Positions 51,966-63,920 of a stretch of DNA of 64,000 bases are shown here, piece after piece (position 1 is the stretch's first letter; each line of letters begins with the position of its first letter). Made by a program: the position numbers and the translations under genes. The stretch is taken from NCBI GenBank assembly GCA_020137815.1, contig CM035360.1, positions 7,269,743-7,333,742 on the forward strand, read 5' to 3'. Below the pieces are notes generated by a model. That model was given only the letters and a program-made list of their open reading frames with translations, had not been told where the DNA came from and made no database searches. Source of the stretch: Hormiphora californensis. Lineage: Eukaryota > Ctenophora > Tentaculata > Cydippida > Pleurobrachiidae.

Positions 51966-52960
51966 CTCTCTCCTCTCTTCTCTCTCTCTCTCTCCCCTCT
52001 CACTTACTAATAGATTTCACGATGTCGAGTCGGTGCGCTCGCTATATGCAAATGATCAGTACAGATTAATAACGCGGGAGAGAGAGAGAGAGAGAGGGAG
52101 AGAGAGAGAGAGGCAGCACTGAGAGTAGAGAGAGAAGGAGAGATGGAGAGATGAGAGAGAGAGAGACGGAGAGAGAGGCAGAGGAGATGAGAGAGAGAGA
52201 GAGAGAGTGAGAGAGAGAGAGAGAGAGGGAGGATAGTTTGTGACTGTAGATCCCAATTGTCCCACAATCCACATGTGTTAAATCTTCTATAACGCCTCTC
52301 CCCTCACTCCCCCTCTATAACAGGGGTTGCCAGTTAGTTAGACTCAGACTTGATATTCCTTCAATTGCAGTGATGAAAACACAACGTCTTTCCTAGGAAT
52401 CCTACGCGTTGTAGCCTAGTTAAAGTTGTATCCTTTATGTGAACTAATGTGTGATAAATATGTTGTCTCGGTAGGACTCATTAGTTCTAGGCTCCTGAGT
52501 TCACTTAGCTCTAGCTAGGACGGGTTAAAAGAATTCGTGTCGTATTGAACTGGCTCTTGTCTAGGGCCGTGCAAGATGTAGTAAGATCTTGATCTTCGAA
52601 CAATTTGATAATGATATAAATGTATTAAGTCTTTACCATTAATTGGTTACTGTATCCTAGAAATTTCAGCGGTACCCCACCGACAAACAGACTTAAAATT
52701 TTGGCACTAGAAAGAAATGAAGGGAAGCAGATAAATGAGAAAGAGAAGAGAAGAGAGAAAGAGAAGAGAGATGTGAGAAAGAGAAGAGAGAGGTGTACGG
52801 AAGAGAAGAGAGAAAGAGAAGAGAGAGAGAGAGAGAGAAAGAGAAGAGAGGTGTACGGAAGCTACTGAAACTAGGAAGAATTGTAACATAAAACCAAGCT
52901 GTCTCGTGATAAAAACAACTTTATTTCGCTTGTTATCTTCGTTTGTTTTGTTGTTGATTC
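49850..52960. other. No gene seen; microsatellite-rich spacer before prolidase
   Basis: (GA)n at 50467-50512, (CT)n at 51896-52005, (GA)n at 52079-52232 and GAGAGAAA at 52735-52858. The 51.9 kb CT tract and the 52.1 kb GA tract face each other across about 70 bp and could fold back. I could not support a coding exon. Confidence 0.6.
50752..50820. repeat. Short dispersed repeat (GTCAGAGCATTGGCCTGAC)
   Basis: Two direct copies of GTCAGAGCATTGGCCTGAC bracket CGGAGCGCGCGAGAACTGTG. Related copies are at 14059-14115, 15961-16003 and 56225-56312, in either orientation. Confidence 0.85.
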
Positions 52961-52969
52961 CTACAAAAT

Positions 52970-55900
52970 ATGGACTGGATCTATTCCTGGATCACTCCGC
53001 CACAACCACTCAATTTCGAGGGAGATGCGGTTAGTCTCAATTCTGCGGGGGAAACTATGCTGAGCTTGGATTTTGAAACAGAGGCCATAAGTTTGAAGTC
53101 TGGTGCTCCGAAAAAGGTGAATGATTTCCACATGGGTCCAGGGACACTCAAGGTGTCGATGTTACTTCACTCTGAGGCCAGGGAAAACCTATGTAAGGTA
53201 AGCCAACGATCAGGGTGAACTACTAAACAATACGAGTTCGATTCGTCATGGCTGTCAATGTGATCCTCGGCCTCGCTCTTCTGAGCGTAGTAATCAGTGT
53301 GTTGCCTGACAACTCACTAGAAACAAAAAGATCAAACCCTCTGAACCAGGCGATGAGGTCTACAGAGGGCTACAAGGGAGGAAGCTTCCTATACTTTGAG
53401 GGAGGGAAGGAGAAGAAGAAATTTGATACTGACAGAAACTATACAATCTTTCGACAGGTATTATACCCTTTGAGTCGCTTGACACTGTGTCCGTGCTCCG
53501 TATAATTTAAAGTACCCTTATATGTCAATGCGTATACAGGAGGAATCTATCCTTGCCATACTTCATGACACTAGTGTCTCACGCAATGGGCCACGTTTGT
53601 CTGTTCATCTTCCACATTAACCCTACTGCTTGGGGAGCTAATCCCCTGCAATATTACAGGAGTCCTATTTCCACTGGCTGTTCGGTGTCAGGGAGCCCGG
53701 TTGTAGTGGAGCTGTTAACTGCGATACGGCCGAAGCGATCCTATTTATACCGAGAAGGGACGAAGAGTCAGTGGTTTGGAAGGGTCCGATCAGATCACAG
53801 AGCTGGTTCATTGAGAGGTACAACGTGGAGGAGTGTTTCTACGTAGACCAGATATCATCGGTACGTACTGTTACACACCAGGAACCGACCGAACCGAGTA
53901 AACAACCAATCAGAGCTCGCTATTTAGGTCACGTGACTGGTTATCAGCCAATCAGGGACCAGTATTTCCTGATTCGGTCGGTTCCTGTTACACACGCTAC
54001 CTATAAAACGGAACTCACATGTATGATACATGGATCGGCAAGCGATTGTATGAATATGCCGATTGCCGTTTCCTCAGTTTAAAAAAAACAGTAACTAAAA
54101 CTTAGTTGCCTGTCTGGCGCTAACTCGGTTATAGGTAGAATAGAGGTCACGTGACACAACATGTAATCCCAACTAACTCTCTACAGGTTCTCTCATCACG
54201 AGGGGCAGGTAAAGTCTACCTAATGGAGGGAATGAACAGGTTCAGTTATGTGTCAACTACTGCTCCCACATTCAGCTACATGGAGATGTTTGAGGTTCGA
54301 TAAGAAGACAATGTACCCCCTTGCAGTGGCGGGTAGGGTTAGGAAGACAGATCGGGAGGTTGATGTTATCAAGTGAGTTAGATAGGAACTCCACATGAGA
54401 CGTAAGCAAATTGGAATCTGTGACAGAACCTATTCGTGTAGTATGGCAGAAAACCGAAACTTTCCAGTTTCCTTAACCCCTTAACTTGCGCCGCCAGACA
54501 ACTAACTTGTATCTCTCAATGTACTACCGGGACCAGTAGATAAGGCAATCTGAACAACAACCACCCCCCCCCCACCTCAGATACATCACCAAGATCACGT
54601 GTGAAGGACACAAGAGAGTGATGAGATCAGTTCGGCCTGGTATAATGGAGTACCAAGTTTCAAGCATCTTCATGTACTATTGTTACAAGTTTGGGGGAGG
54701 CAGGGAGATGGGGTACATACCCATTTGTCCATCTGGAGACAGGTAACTTAAATGGAAAGCGAAAGGAGAGATAGAACATGAGGAGAGAAAGATAGACAAA
54801 AGATAGAGGCAGAGATAGAGAGAGACAAAAAGAAGTAAAAAAACAGTTCCACCACCTACACCAGGAGTAAAATAGAGGCAGAGATAAAGAGACAAAAAGA
54901 AGTAAAAAAACAGTTCCACCTCCACAGAGACAGAGATACAAATAGGGACAAACAGAGATATAGAGACAAAAAGAAGTAAAAAAACAGTTCCACCTCCACC
55001 AGGAGTAAGATTCTGCACTATGGGGGACAGAGTGCCCCTAACGACTTCCAGATCCAGGACGGGGATATGTGTTTGTTTGACATGGGTGGGGAGTATCACT
55101 GTTATCTAACTGATATCACTACCTCATTCCCTGTCAATGGGCGGTTCACTGAGACTCAGAGGACGGTGTATAACATTGTATTGGAGACCATGCAGGATGT
55201 AGTTAATGCCATCAAACCGGGTTAGTACTGAGTTACTTACAGTTTATACGTGGTACGAACTGCAGGAACCTAGACAGAAAATCACATCTTTTTGTAATCT
55301 GAAAAGAACCGAAACTTCAAACTGATTCAAAGATCCTACCATAGAATGCTGCACTGATCATTCACCACTCTCTAGGTTACACATGGAGAGAAGCAAGGCG
55401 GCAGTGTTACAAGTCCCTACTAGGATATCTAAAGAGAGAGGGACTTGTTGTGGGTGAGGTTCAGGAGATGTATGATGCCAAACTACACCGGGTATTCATG
55501 CCCCATGGTATTGGACACTTTATAGGCTGTAAGTAATATATGGGCTGTAAGTAAATTATAGGCTGTAAGTAATTTATCGGCTGTAAGTAATTTATAGGCT
55601 GTAAGTACCTACCTACTTCTCTTATCTCATAATATCTGTAAGTAATTCGATCTGATCTAGACGAGATCAAATGACAGTGATCTACTTGGATGTTCTAACC
55701 AATATTTTACAAAATTTGATGTGGTAAGAGAGGATTCGATCAGAGGATGGAGCAAGGCAATATACTTATTGTAACTCCCACTGCACAGGTGATGTTCACG
55801 ATGTAGGGGGACAGGCTTCCTACTGGTGTTGGAGCGACAGTGAAGTTAAACACGTAGACTGGTAAACTCTTCATGACAACCATCACATATATTGACATCA

Positions 55901-56649
55901 CCATGACAACACCACATCAAATCACCAACAACAACACCACATCACCACACCACATCACCATGACAACTTAACCATATGACAACCATCTCAACCAAGACCA
56001 CGTCATGACAAGCATGGTAACATCCATGCCCCCATCCATGTTAGTCATGATAACTCTGCCTTATATGATGACACAACCCCAGGTACGATGATAGTCTAGA
56101 GTGGTGTCCCCTGGAGCGGAACATGGTGATGACTATTGAGCCGGGATGTTATTTTAATGATGTACTACTGGATCCCGCCATACAAGACGAGAAACAAGGT
56201 TGGGTGATTCTATCTTGTCAGCTGCCAATGTTCTGACCACAGTTCACGCGCACTCCACGTGCAGAACTTATTTGAAAGAAATGAGAATAGAGTCAGGCCA
56301 ATGCTCTGACAGATTCTATCTAAATCTGTAAATTCACTTTGAATAGTATAACATCTATTTTAGCCCTGTAGCTGACAGCCTATCTTGTTGAGTAAGGGGT
56401 GGAAGGAGGCCACCCATTACTCAACTATGGCCTAACATTATACCTCCCCCTGCACTTTTAGGAAAGTTCATGGTTGCCGATGAGATATCTAGATACAGAG
56501 GAATGGGGGGAGTGAGGATAGAGGAGGTGTTTGTGATAACAGACGGGGGCTGTCAAGTAATCAGTGACTTACCCAGGACCGTTGAAGAAGTTGAAGCGTT
56601 CATGAGTAATCCAGCACCATCTGATATCCCCTTTCTTGATACGTTTTAG
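52970..56649 (+). CDS. PEPD: Xaa-Pro dipeptidase (prolidase)
   Basis: Ten exons: 52970-53197, 53350-53457, 53660-53860, 54187-54372, 54581-54742, 55003-55220, 55376-55528, 55789-55861, 56083-56198, 56462-56649. They encode about 543 residues, longer than typical animal prolidase because of an N-terminal extension of about 50. Recognisable parts are [36 protein letters not shown] (two metal-binding Asp), [19 protein letters not shown] (His), MTIEPGCYF (Glu) and [10 protein letters not shown] (Glu), so all five manganese ligands of the pita-bread fold are present. It hydrolyses dipeptides with C-terminal proline in the cytosol. The total exon length is one base over a multiple of three: in exon 4 the frame shifts at about 54290-54296, between MEMF and DKKTMYPL. 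This is either an assembly error or a real mutation. Confidence 0.93.
53871..53995. mobile_element. 109-bp hAT-like MITE with 8-bp TSD (copy 2)
   Basis: The element at 53879-53987 has the same length and ends as the one at 18132-18240. TTACACAC flanks both sides (53871-53878 and 53988-53995). GTCACGTGAC is at 53928-53937, between two CCAATCAG boxes. It lies in prolidase intron 3, 18 bp after the 5' splice site. Confidence 0.96.
54815..55010 (+). repeat. Tandem repeat duplicating prolidase exon 6 3' splice site
   Basis: Three units with GACAAAAAGAAGTAAAAAAA followed by CAGTTCCACC. The unit at about 54825-54870 carries a full acceptor copy (CACCTACACCAG then GAGTAA) and the last unit carries the real one (CACCTCCACCAG, exon at 55003). 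The middle unit is interrupted. Confidence 0.9.
55521..55612 (+). repeat. Tandem repeat duplicating prolidase exon 7 5' splice site
   Basis: Five copies of ATAGGCT|GTAAGTAAT or close variants, 16-18 bp each. The first is the annotated exon end (55528). Use of a later donor would place an in-frame TAA directly after TGT AAG. Confidence 0.93.
55862..56082 (+). repeat. CACCACATCACCA low-complexity intron
   Basis: Prolidase intron 8 is largely made of irregular CATCACCATGACAAC and CACCACATCA units. Confidence 0.8.
56225..56312. repeat. Short dispersed repeat, fullest copy
   Basis: CCAATGTTCTGACCACAGTT to TCAGGCCAATGCTCTGACAG, in the last prolidase intron. The ends are short direct repeats of CCAATGYTCTGAC. 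Confidence 0.85.
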
Positions 56650-57381
56650 CAGCGCCTGCAGAACTGTGCCAGGAGTCTGATCTCCTATCAAGCATCGTCT
56701 GACTATGAGAAAAGATAAACAGTGATGGTTAGATAGTTTAAATGTAATTGGGGTTGGGGTATATAATAAGTCTGGTTTAAATAAATTTTGGTATGAATGA
56801 ATAAATAATTTCCGTAATTTTGATTCCTACCCCACATTTTCAACTGAAGTATTTGTTTCTCTTTGTTCCCCACAACTTCAAATTTTCCATGCCACTATAA
56901 TATACGATCACATATGCGACGAAATATCATTTGTCGATGTTGCTATTCTCCACAATATGTTACTGTTAGAGAGGGAAAGATAGATAGATAGGGAGGAACG
57001 ATCAGATAAGAGAGTGAGATTGAGAGAGATAGAAAAATATATTGATGGAAAAATATATCGATTGGTAGATTGAAATATTAGTCATTATAGTGAATGGAAT
57101 ATTAGTCATATTCTCCAAGATCAACTATTATCATGCCATGTTGATCTGATCTATCTATCTCTCTCTCCTTGTCTCTCTCTCTCTCTTTCCTTGTCTCTCC
57201 TGTTTTCCTTGTCTATCTTTGTTGCCATCTGCAATCAAGAAATCATGAGAGCTGGTCTCCTGAATATATTTCCAAAAATTATTATGCGTTGATCTGACGT
57301 GATCGTGGAAGTGTCATATTGCTGTCGCATACACCATATATAATAATGTGTATATGCTGGTAAGAAGCAATAATATTACAC

Positions 57382-57443
<62 letters not shown>

Positions 57444-59757
57444 GGGGAGCTGAATACTGCCAGCATGAGATAGATAATGGTAATTTATTACTGTAGACGA
57501 GCATCCCATAGTGTGTTATGCAACCTTCTTTCAATCTGATCCGATGAACTTTCATCCGAGCTCTTACAACATTGAACATCTACCTTCCACTCTCTCCCAA
57601 TTCCACTCTCTCTCTCTCTCTCTCTCCATGTTATTCGTCAGAAATGTTTCACTCTCTCTCTCTCCCATTTTCTCTCTCTCTCTCTCCCTCATCTCACTGA
57701 GAGAATGGTGTACAATATGGGAATATAGAGTAGTAATCTAAAGTAGTTTTATTATTTCTATAATGGTCAATAACATAATCAAGTGGTAGTTATTAGAAAA
57801 TTCAGGCCACTACTTCACGGCACTATAATTAGACGTGTTAAAATGATACAATGATGTGATAGCTATCTGCTATAATTGCACCATACTATTCAGTATTCAA
57901 GTATTTGGCGACAGTTTAAACTTTATGAAGTGATCATGCTGCGTGACGCCGTGACACCCAGGTATTATTATATGGAGTTAAAATATGGAGAAACAGCTAC
58001 TAGGGGTACGTTAATTATTGCTAGGATTAATTGCCTTTGTATTCTATGGTACATGGAGCACCATGGTAGTGTACTACACGGACAGAGCTTTATACCGGCT
58101 GACACCAAATTTAAACGTACAAGTTTTAGTTGGGTCTCCAGAAACTTTGATTCCCAGTATGATTGATAGAGTCTACAACATATCCACGTGCATTGAAATA
58201 CAGAGTGCTTTATGAAGAAGATTTCAATGGAGATGGAGAGATTTATAAAGGAGCACGCGTATGGAATTGGAAGGATCGATAAATTAATTGAGGCAATACT
58301 GCCACGGCATGCACTACAACTCTGTTTTTTGATCGATCTCATAATTTGAACTGTCTGGACGGTAAGGTAGATTATAGAAGGGATTTAGGAAAAAAGAGGG
58401 CAGCGTTCTTAAGGTTCTTGGAAAAGCATATATGCTTGTCTCTTAAACTACTACTGCAGTATATTTCTCATTAAAACATGTAAAAATGCTGTCTGGCGCC
58501 GCGACCCATCTGAGCGCACTGAGAATCAAATTGGGGTCTGGCGCCGCCAGACAGTAAAAATGAAACTTTGCTGTTTCAACTACTACTAGCTCCCAGGCTG
58601 CTAGATACATATAGTATTTTAGCCAGCATAATTTAACCTATCAAGATGCTGTCAGACTAACAGTCAAGTTAGACTTTTAACAAATTCTGTCGGCTTGATT
58701 CTCAGAAATTCGCATACTAGTTAAATGCAACATAATATATTAAACTGTATATCAGTCAAACTCAGTGGGATATGCTTTCCATACGCTGACTGCCGAGAAT
58801 CTTTAAACCAACGAAATGCACAAGTTCTTTCAATCAAAATGAACCCAAATCGAAACTGACAACTTCTTATTAGTTTGGAAAATTGTTTTTCTATTCGTTT
58901 AAATCCCATTTCTTTTCTAATTTAGCTGTCAGGCACTACCGATATATCACACTGACATGTCCTTCTATATATGAAGGTTGACGACCTCATTTAACAGGTC
59001 TATATAGTGTACCGTGTCTCTACTTGTTGAGTAAGGGGGAATTGTCTCTCGTCAATAAGGTGTCAAATACCTTTTAAAAGTTTCGATTCCCAGAGTCCCA
59101 GACTCTCTCATATTAAACATATATTGACAGTACAGTTATATTGAGATTGTGACAATTGCAGCTATAACTTAGAATATTTTGGAGAGGTCTTATACCTCTG
59201 TCTGGTTCTCGCTCTATCTCTCTTTTTATGTATGTTTATCTCTCTTTATATCTATCTCTCTATCTCTCGCTCTCTCACGTTTTTCCAGAATTGCACCACA
59301 TAGTTGCTTTCATATTGTTCATGGCCCATGTAGCGTGTCGTTATTGCAATGATAGGTACATGATTATAATCTGTTCATATATGAACAGATATTGCATGAA
59401 TATTGTCTCTCATATAATTGCAATACGCCTTTGTGTTAGATTGATGATATTCCTTCATTGCCTAATGTAGGTATTTGCCTGTGATAGTATACCCCTCTTA
59501 TTGTGCCAACTTGGTAATATTATTAGAATTCGTCCTACCCATGATCGGTATTCTTAGTGCACTACCATGCTATCTGAATAATAATATAGATACAATCCTT
59601 TGTCCGCACGATTATATAATCCCATGATAATAGGGACTGCACCCCAGAAACTGCAATATGTCTGAATTGTGTTCCGTAGATATTGACTGTTTGAATATTC
59701 TCTGTATTTAGACTCCCAAATCATTCCACTTCTTTTGAAGCTGGGTATATATAAACA
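56650..59757. other. Prolidase 3' UTR and anonymous spacer
   Basis: AATAAA at 56780-56785 is a likely prolidase polyadenylation signal. (GA)n lies at 57386-57445 and (CT)n at 57605-57700. Paired GTCTGGCGCCGC motifs occur at 58491-58556. No exon could be supported. Confidence 0.6.
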
Positions 59758-61391
59758 ATGGAGACGCCTGTGATACGAGACCAGCTGACCCGTACTACAG
59801 AAGAGGACCGACAAGTTGTCCTACCTGTAATTACAACAGAGCAGGAGCATGTTGTTCCACGAAGGAGCTCTCCGAACATTCTTCCTTTTTCGTATCCCCT
59901 CCAAAACGTAATGTTCACGTTGTGTATCTGTGGGTAGGGGATGTGGGTTGAGCGTGGGAAAATACGTTGTGAGCTACAGAGATGTGGGTGATAAAATATT
60001 CAGTATTTTCAAGTAGTACTAGTTAGAACTTTCTGTCTGGGTCCGTTATACGAGGGGGTGAGTTCATTTGACGTCACTGTAACATAAACCATCAAACCAC
60101 ACTCTCTCCGTTCTACAGCTGCTAATCCAACCACTCTCCCACCAGTTACTGAGCAGCTATTGTCTGAGTCTGAGTGCGTATGGTGCGGCACTAGCTCCGC
60201 CACTCCCCTTCCCTACCATTAAAACGGAGTCCTCCCCCGACCGGTCAAGTGGTGAGTTGCATGTGCTAAAATGCATTATTATACCACCACACCCTGCATT
60301 AAGAGGCTACATTTAAATGTTTCCGATAACCATGCTCTCACTATATAGTCTATAACAGAAAACGATTATACCCACATTGCATGGAGACAATAAAATAACG
60401 GTACCATGTGTCTTTCAGATGTCAGTTCAACTATCCTGTCCCCGTCCCCTCCCCACCATCCCCTTCTAACCCATCCTGGCCTATCAGACAACTTGACACG
60501 GGAGGGAGGAGGGAAAAAGAAGCGAAGTGTTAGGAGGACATTCACCGACGAACAGGTCTGTTTGTGGGTTACAAAGGAACACACAGGGGCGCTCGCGCAG
60601 AGGGGTAATTTCATTACCAGCTCTGATTTTCTGTTTTTGGAAGATGTTTGTCCATGTCTGTTGTGTTGTTTACAATTTGTCTTCTATATTGTACAAAAGC
60701 CTTGTTTTAAGTCCCGATTCTTCACCCTGATCTAGGTTGCAAAGTTGGAAACATATTTTGATTACAAAAGATACTTCACGCCCTCAGAACGGTCAAGAAT
60801 AGCTCAGGTATAGTGTTTTAACTTTTAAATTTATTGTTTCGTATGAATAATGATATGTCGCCTCAAACTGCAGTCGAAGGAGTTTTGTGACTCCTTGACT
60901 AACCTTCAGAGTTTCATGTAACTAGCCGGATAACTAGTCGGAAATGAGAAAGTTTCCATATAAAACTTGGAGGGCCGATGGTTGACAGACATCGTTCTAA
61001 ATGGTAATTTCTCATTTCAGGAGCTCCTGCTATCAGAGACTCAAATCAAGACGTGGTTTCAAAATCGCCGGGCTAAGGATAAGAGAGATGAAAATGAAAG
61101 AAGGGAACAGGTATAAAACACGTACAGCCCCTTCCTAAGAATCTCATTTTCAACTAATAACAATCTCATTATTCCTAACTCATTCCTTCTTTTACAACTT
61201 TACAGACCAAATATGACTGGTTCAAACCACAATTCAAGAACTGATTTTGAAACAGCTCTAATTCTAAATATGTCTCATTGTTACAGGAGCAGTTACGATA
61301 TCGACAGTTGGCAGCGAAGGCGAAGTTGATGACACAACTTGGGGAAAGAGCTCTCCATCCTTACAGCAGTATTATATCTCGGAACTCCTGA
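59758..61391 (+). CDS. Homeobox transcription factor (ANTP-like, Q50)
   Basis: Six exons in consistent phase: 59758-59907, 60119-60251, 60419-60555, 60736-60807, 61021-61110 and 61287-61391, encoding 228 residues. The homeodomain starts in exon 3 (KKKRSVRRTFTDEQ), continues through exon 4 (VAKLETYFDYKRYFTPSERS) and ends in exon 5 with recognition helix TQIKTWFQNRRAKDKR. Gln50 and Asn51 are present, so DNA binding is expected. Helix 3 and the FTPSERSRIAQ stretch suggest the ANTP class, NK-like rather than Hox, but I cannot fix the family. A IKTESSPDRSS patch lies before the homeodomain. Two introns cut the homeodomain. A TATATAAA lies only 6 bp before the ATG, too close for a usual promoter, so an upstream 5' exon is possible. 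Confidence 0.88.
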
Positions 61392-61887
61392 TATGTGAAG
61401 ATCAGATCTCCTAGTCCTAGATATGTGAAGAGATAGTCCTAACTAATCCTGATAACATCTCGGAACTCTTAATTAATCTGAATCGTTTACAAACTTCTTG
61501 AGCTATTTGGTTTATTGGAAACTGTGCAACATGGGGCCTGATATGAAGTTGAACAGACATATGTTGTTTTCCCTCAAGATTGGAGCGGGATATGCAGTTG
61601 TTATATGGCCCCACATGGGGTCTACATGTATAATCTTAATTATATGCAGTGTGTATATCGATACCTTTATTTATTAACTTTCGGGGCCGCTTTGACTTTA
61701 ACATTGCTTTGGAGCAAGCGCCAAGCCAATCGCAAAGAATGATTCATTCTTTGTGATCTGTTTTGAAATCTTCCCACGTTGACAAATGTTAGGTGACCAC
61801 GGCTATTTTGTTTGTGTAATATGTACCTCAAAGTGGGGACAATTTCATGAATTGTGGTTAACTTACTTGATACTTGGAACGGTCTCC
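61392..61887. other. Homeobox 3' region
   Basis: GATATGTGAAGA-type duplication just after the stop (61390-61432). Otherwise anonymous. Confidence 0.5.
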
Positions 61888-63303
61888 TCAATCATTCGAG
61901 TGGCCGGCTTCCGGTATCCTCACTCTTAGCGTCGTAAGCTGTCGCCATTCGTTACGGTTCATTGCAGTCGTAGTAATTGTACGGATAGACTGGGATTTTC
62001 CTGTAGCGTCTCGATAGTCATTTAACACACAGGAGGACCAAGTTTTTCGTGGTCTTCCTCTGGATCGTTTTCCATGACTAGGCACCCAATGATAAAGTCT
62101 GTTGGGAACCCTATCCTCAGGCATTCTAATCATGTGCCCAAACCATCGGAGTCTCCCATTGCCAATGAACGCAGATAATGGTTCTATCCCAGCTCTCTCC
62201 AATACCTCCCTGTTAGACACCCGCTTATACCATTGTATTCTCAGGATTCTCCGCAGGCACCGTTGGTGGAATGCCTCCACGCGGCGATCTTGCACCTGGG
62301 TTGTTGTCCAGGCCTCACAACCATAGAGAAGCACCGTCAGAACAGCAGCTCTGTATATCCTGATCTTGGTACAGGTCCTGATGTTACGGTTGTACCAGAT
62401 CCGACAAAGCATACTGAATGCACTGTAAGCTTTCCCTATCCTGATACCCAGCTCCTTGTCGATGGTACCATCAGAGGACAAAGCCGATCCGAGATAGGTA
62501 AAACTGGAAACCTGCTCAACCGGATTACCCTCCACAGAAATGCTGACAGTATCCGCCTCGGAAAATGGGCGCTGGCTAAGACCCTTTGAAAAAGCTACAA
62601 CTTTGGTCTTCTTCGCGTTAATCTTCAAGCCAGCATACCCTGCGTATTTTACCAGCAAATCTGTAGACTCCTGGAGACCTTCCTCAGTATCATCCATAAC
62701 AGCCATGTCATCAGCATAGTCGAGGTCCATGATCCATTCCCCACCCTCATCACTCTCAGCGCCGTGAAGAGTGAGACCCCTGGAGACAGTCTTGTTGGAC
62801 TCAGCAAGCTGAGCCGCCCAGTTAATCACGATGTTAAAGACTGGAGGACCCTGGATGTCGCCTTGACCAGTACCACTGAGAACACTGAACCAGCTGGAGA
62901 GCTCCCCACCATGTCTCACTGCACTCATAGTACCGTCAAAGAATGCTCGAATTATCCGGACATACTTCTCTGGAAGACCGTAATGGCGAAATGCGGCCCA
63001 GACGAAATCCCTGTTTATACAATCGAAAGCGGATTTGAAATCAATAAAGTTTATATACAACGGTAAATTATAATCGATACACTGGTGGATGATGGTACGG
63101 AGGGAATAAATCTGATCCACACAAGACCGGTTACGTCTGAATCCACACTGATTCTCTCGAAGTGCCAATTCAAGACCAGAAGACAACCTGTTCAGCATAA
63201 TTATCTGGAACAGCTTGGAAGTGGTGGATCGCAAAGTGCTAGAGATTACACAAGTAGTTGCTGCATCTCCCTCATCAGAATAGTCAGAACTATGTACTAG
63301 CAC
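61888..63303 (-). pseudogene. RTE-like reverse transcriptase, 5'-truncated
   Basis: 471 open codons. RT motifs: NQCGFRRNRSCVDQIYSLR, YINFIDFKSAFDCINRD, SGTGQGDIQGPPVFNIVI and the catalytic LDYADDMAV (about residue 197). The C-terminus has LYGCEAWTTTQVQDRR, RLRWFGHMIRMPEDRVPN and GKRSRGRPRKTW, common in RTE and related elements. The first 30 or so residues do not fit the RT and the endonuclease is missing. The insertion lies about 500 bp after the homeobox gene. The remaining frame has no stop, so it is fairly young. Confidence 0.9.
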
Positions 63304-63380
63304 ATTGGACCATAGTACATTGTGCGTGTAGTTGAATTACAATAACTAGACTAATATGTTTCTCGTTTCAACAAAGTTAC

Positions 63381-63920
63381 CGAAATTGGGGGGGGGGGGG
63401 GGCCTGCCGCAAGAATCTCATGCCTCATTGGCGATTTTCAGGGTAGCTGGGATTTTTGAGATTTTCGATTTTTGGCTAAAAAACGTGGGATTTTTGAGAT
63501 TTTTGAGGCAAATTTGCGATTTTTGGGGGAAAACCCGCAAATTTTTCTCAAAAATCTCATAGAAAGGACAAATTTCCATTCGAAAATTTGGAATAGAAAC
63601 AAACCTTGTGTTTTTCTACCAAAAATCAAAATTCTGAATAGAAATGTTCCTTGTGTTCTAGTACAAAAGTTAATGTGAAGCTAAAACATGAAATCTACCA
63701 ATTTAAATTACTAAACTGCTATTATGATTCAGTTTTAAGCTAAAAAATATGTCGAAAAACTGAGTATTGGCAGCCAAAATTGTGCCAATTTACCACAAAA
63801 ATCTCAAAAATCTCAAACGTAATTGAGCAAATTTTCCCAAAAATCTCAAAAATCTCATCGGCCGAAAAGAGGGTAGCTGAGATTTTTGCGGCAGGCCCCC
63901 CCCCCCCCCCCCCGAAATTG
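63381..63920. mobile_element. Inverted-repeat element with poly-G ends, 8-bp TSD
   Basis: The element at 63389-63912 starts with a run of G then CCTGCCGCAAGAATCTCA and ends TTTTTGCGGCAGGCC then a C run. CGAAATTG flanks both sides (63381-63388 and 63913-63920). The interior consists of AGATTTTTGAGATTTT-type repeats in opposite orientation on the two sides. Eight-bp duplication fits hAT-like elements. Confidence 0.9.

Noticed and set aside
57876-58342. Possible gene fragment (MLRDAVTPRYYYMELKYGE and opposite frame)
   Set aside because: Short overlapping frames on both strands with no family resemblance or convincing splice sites.
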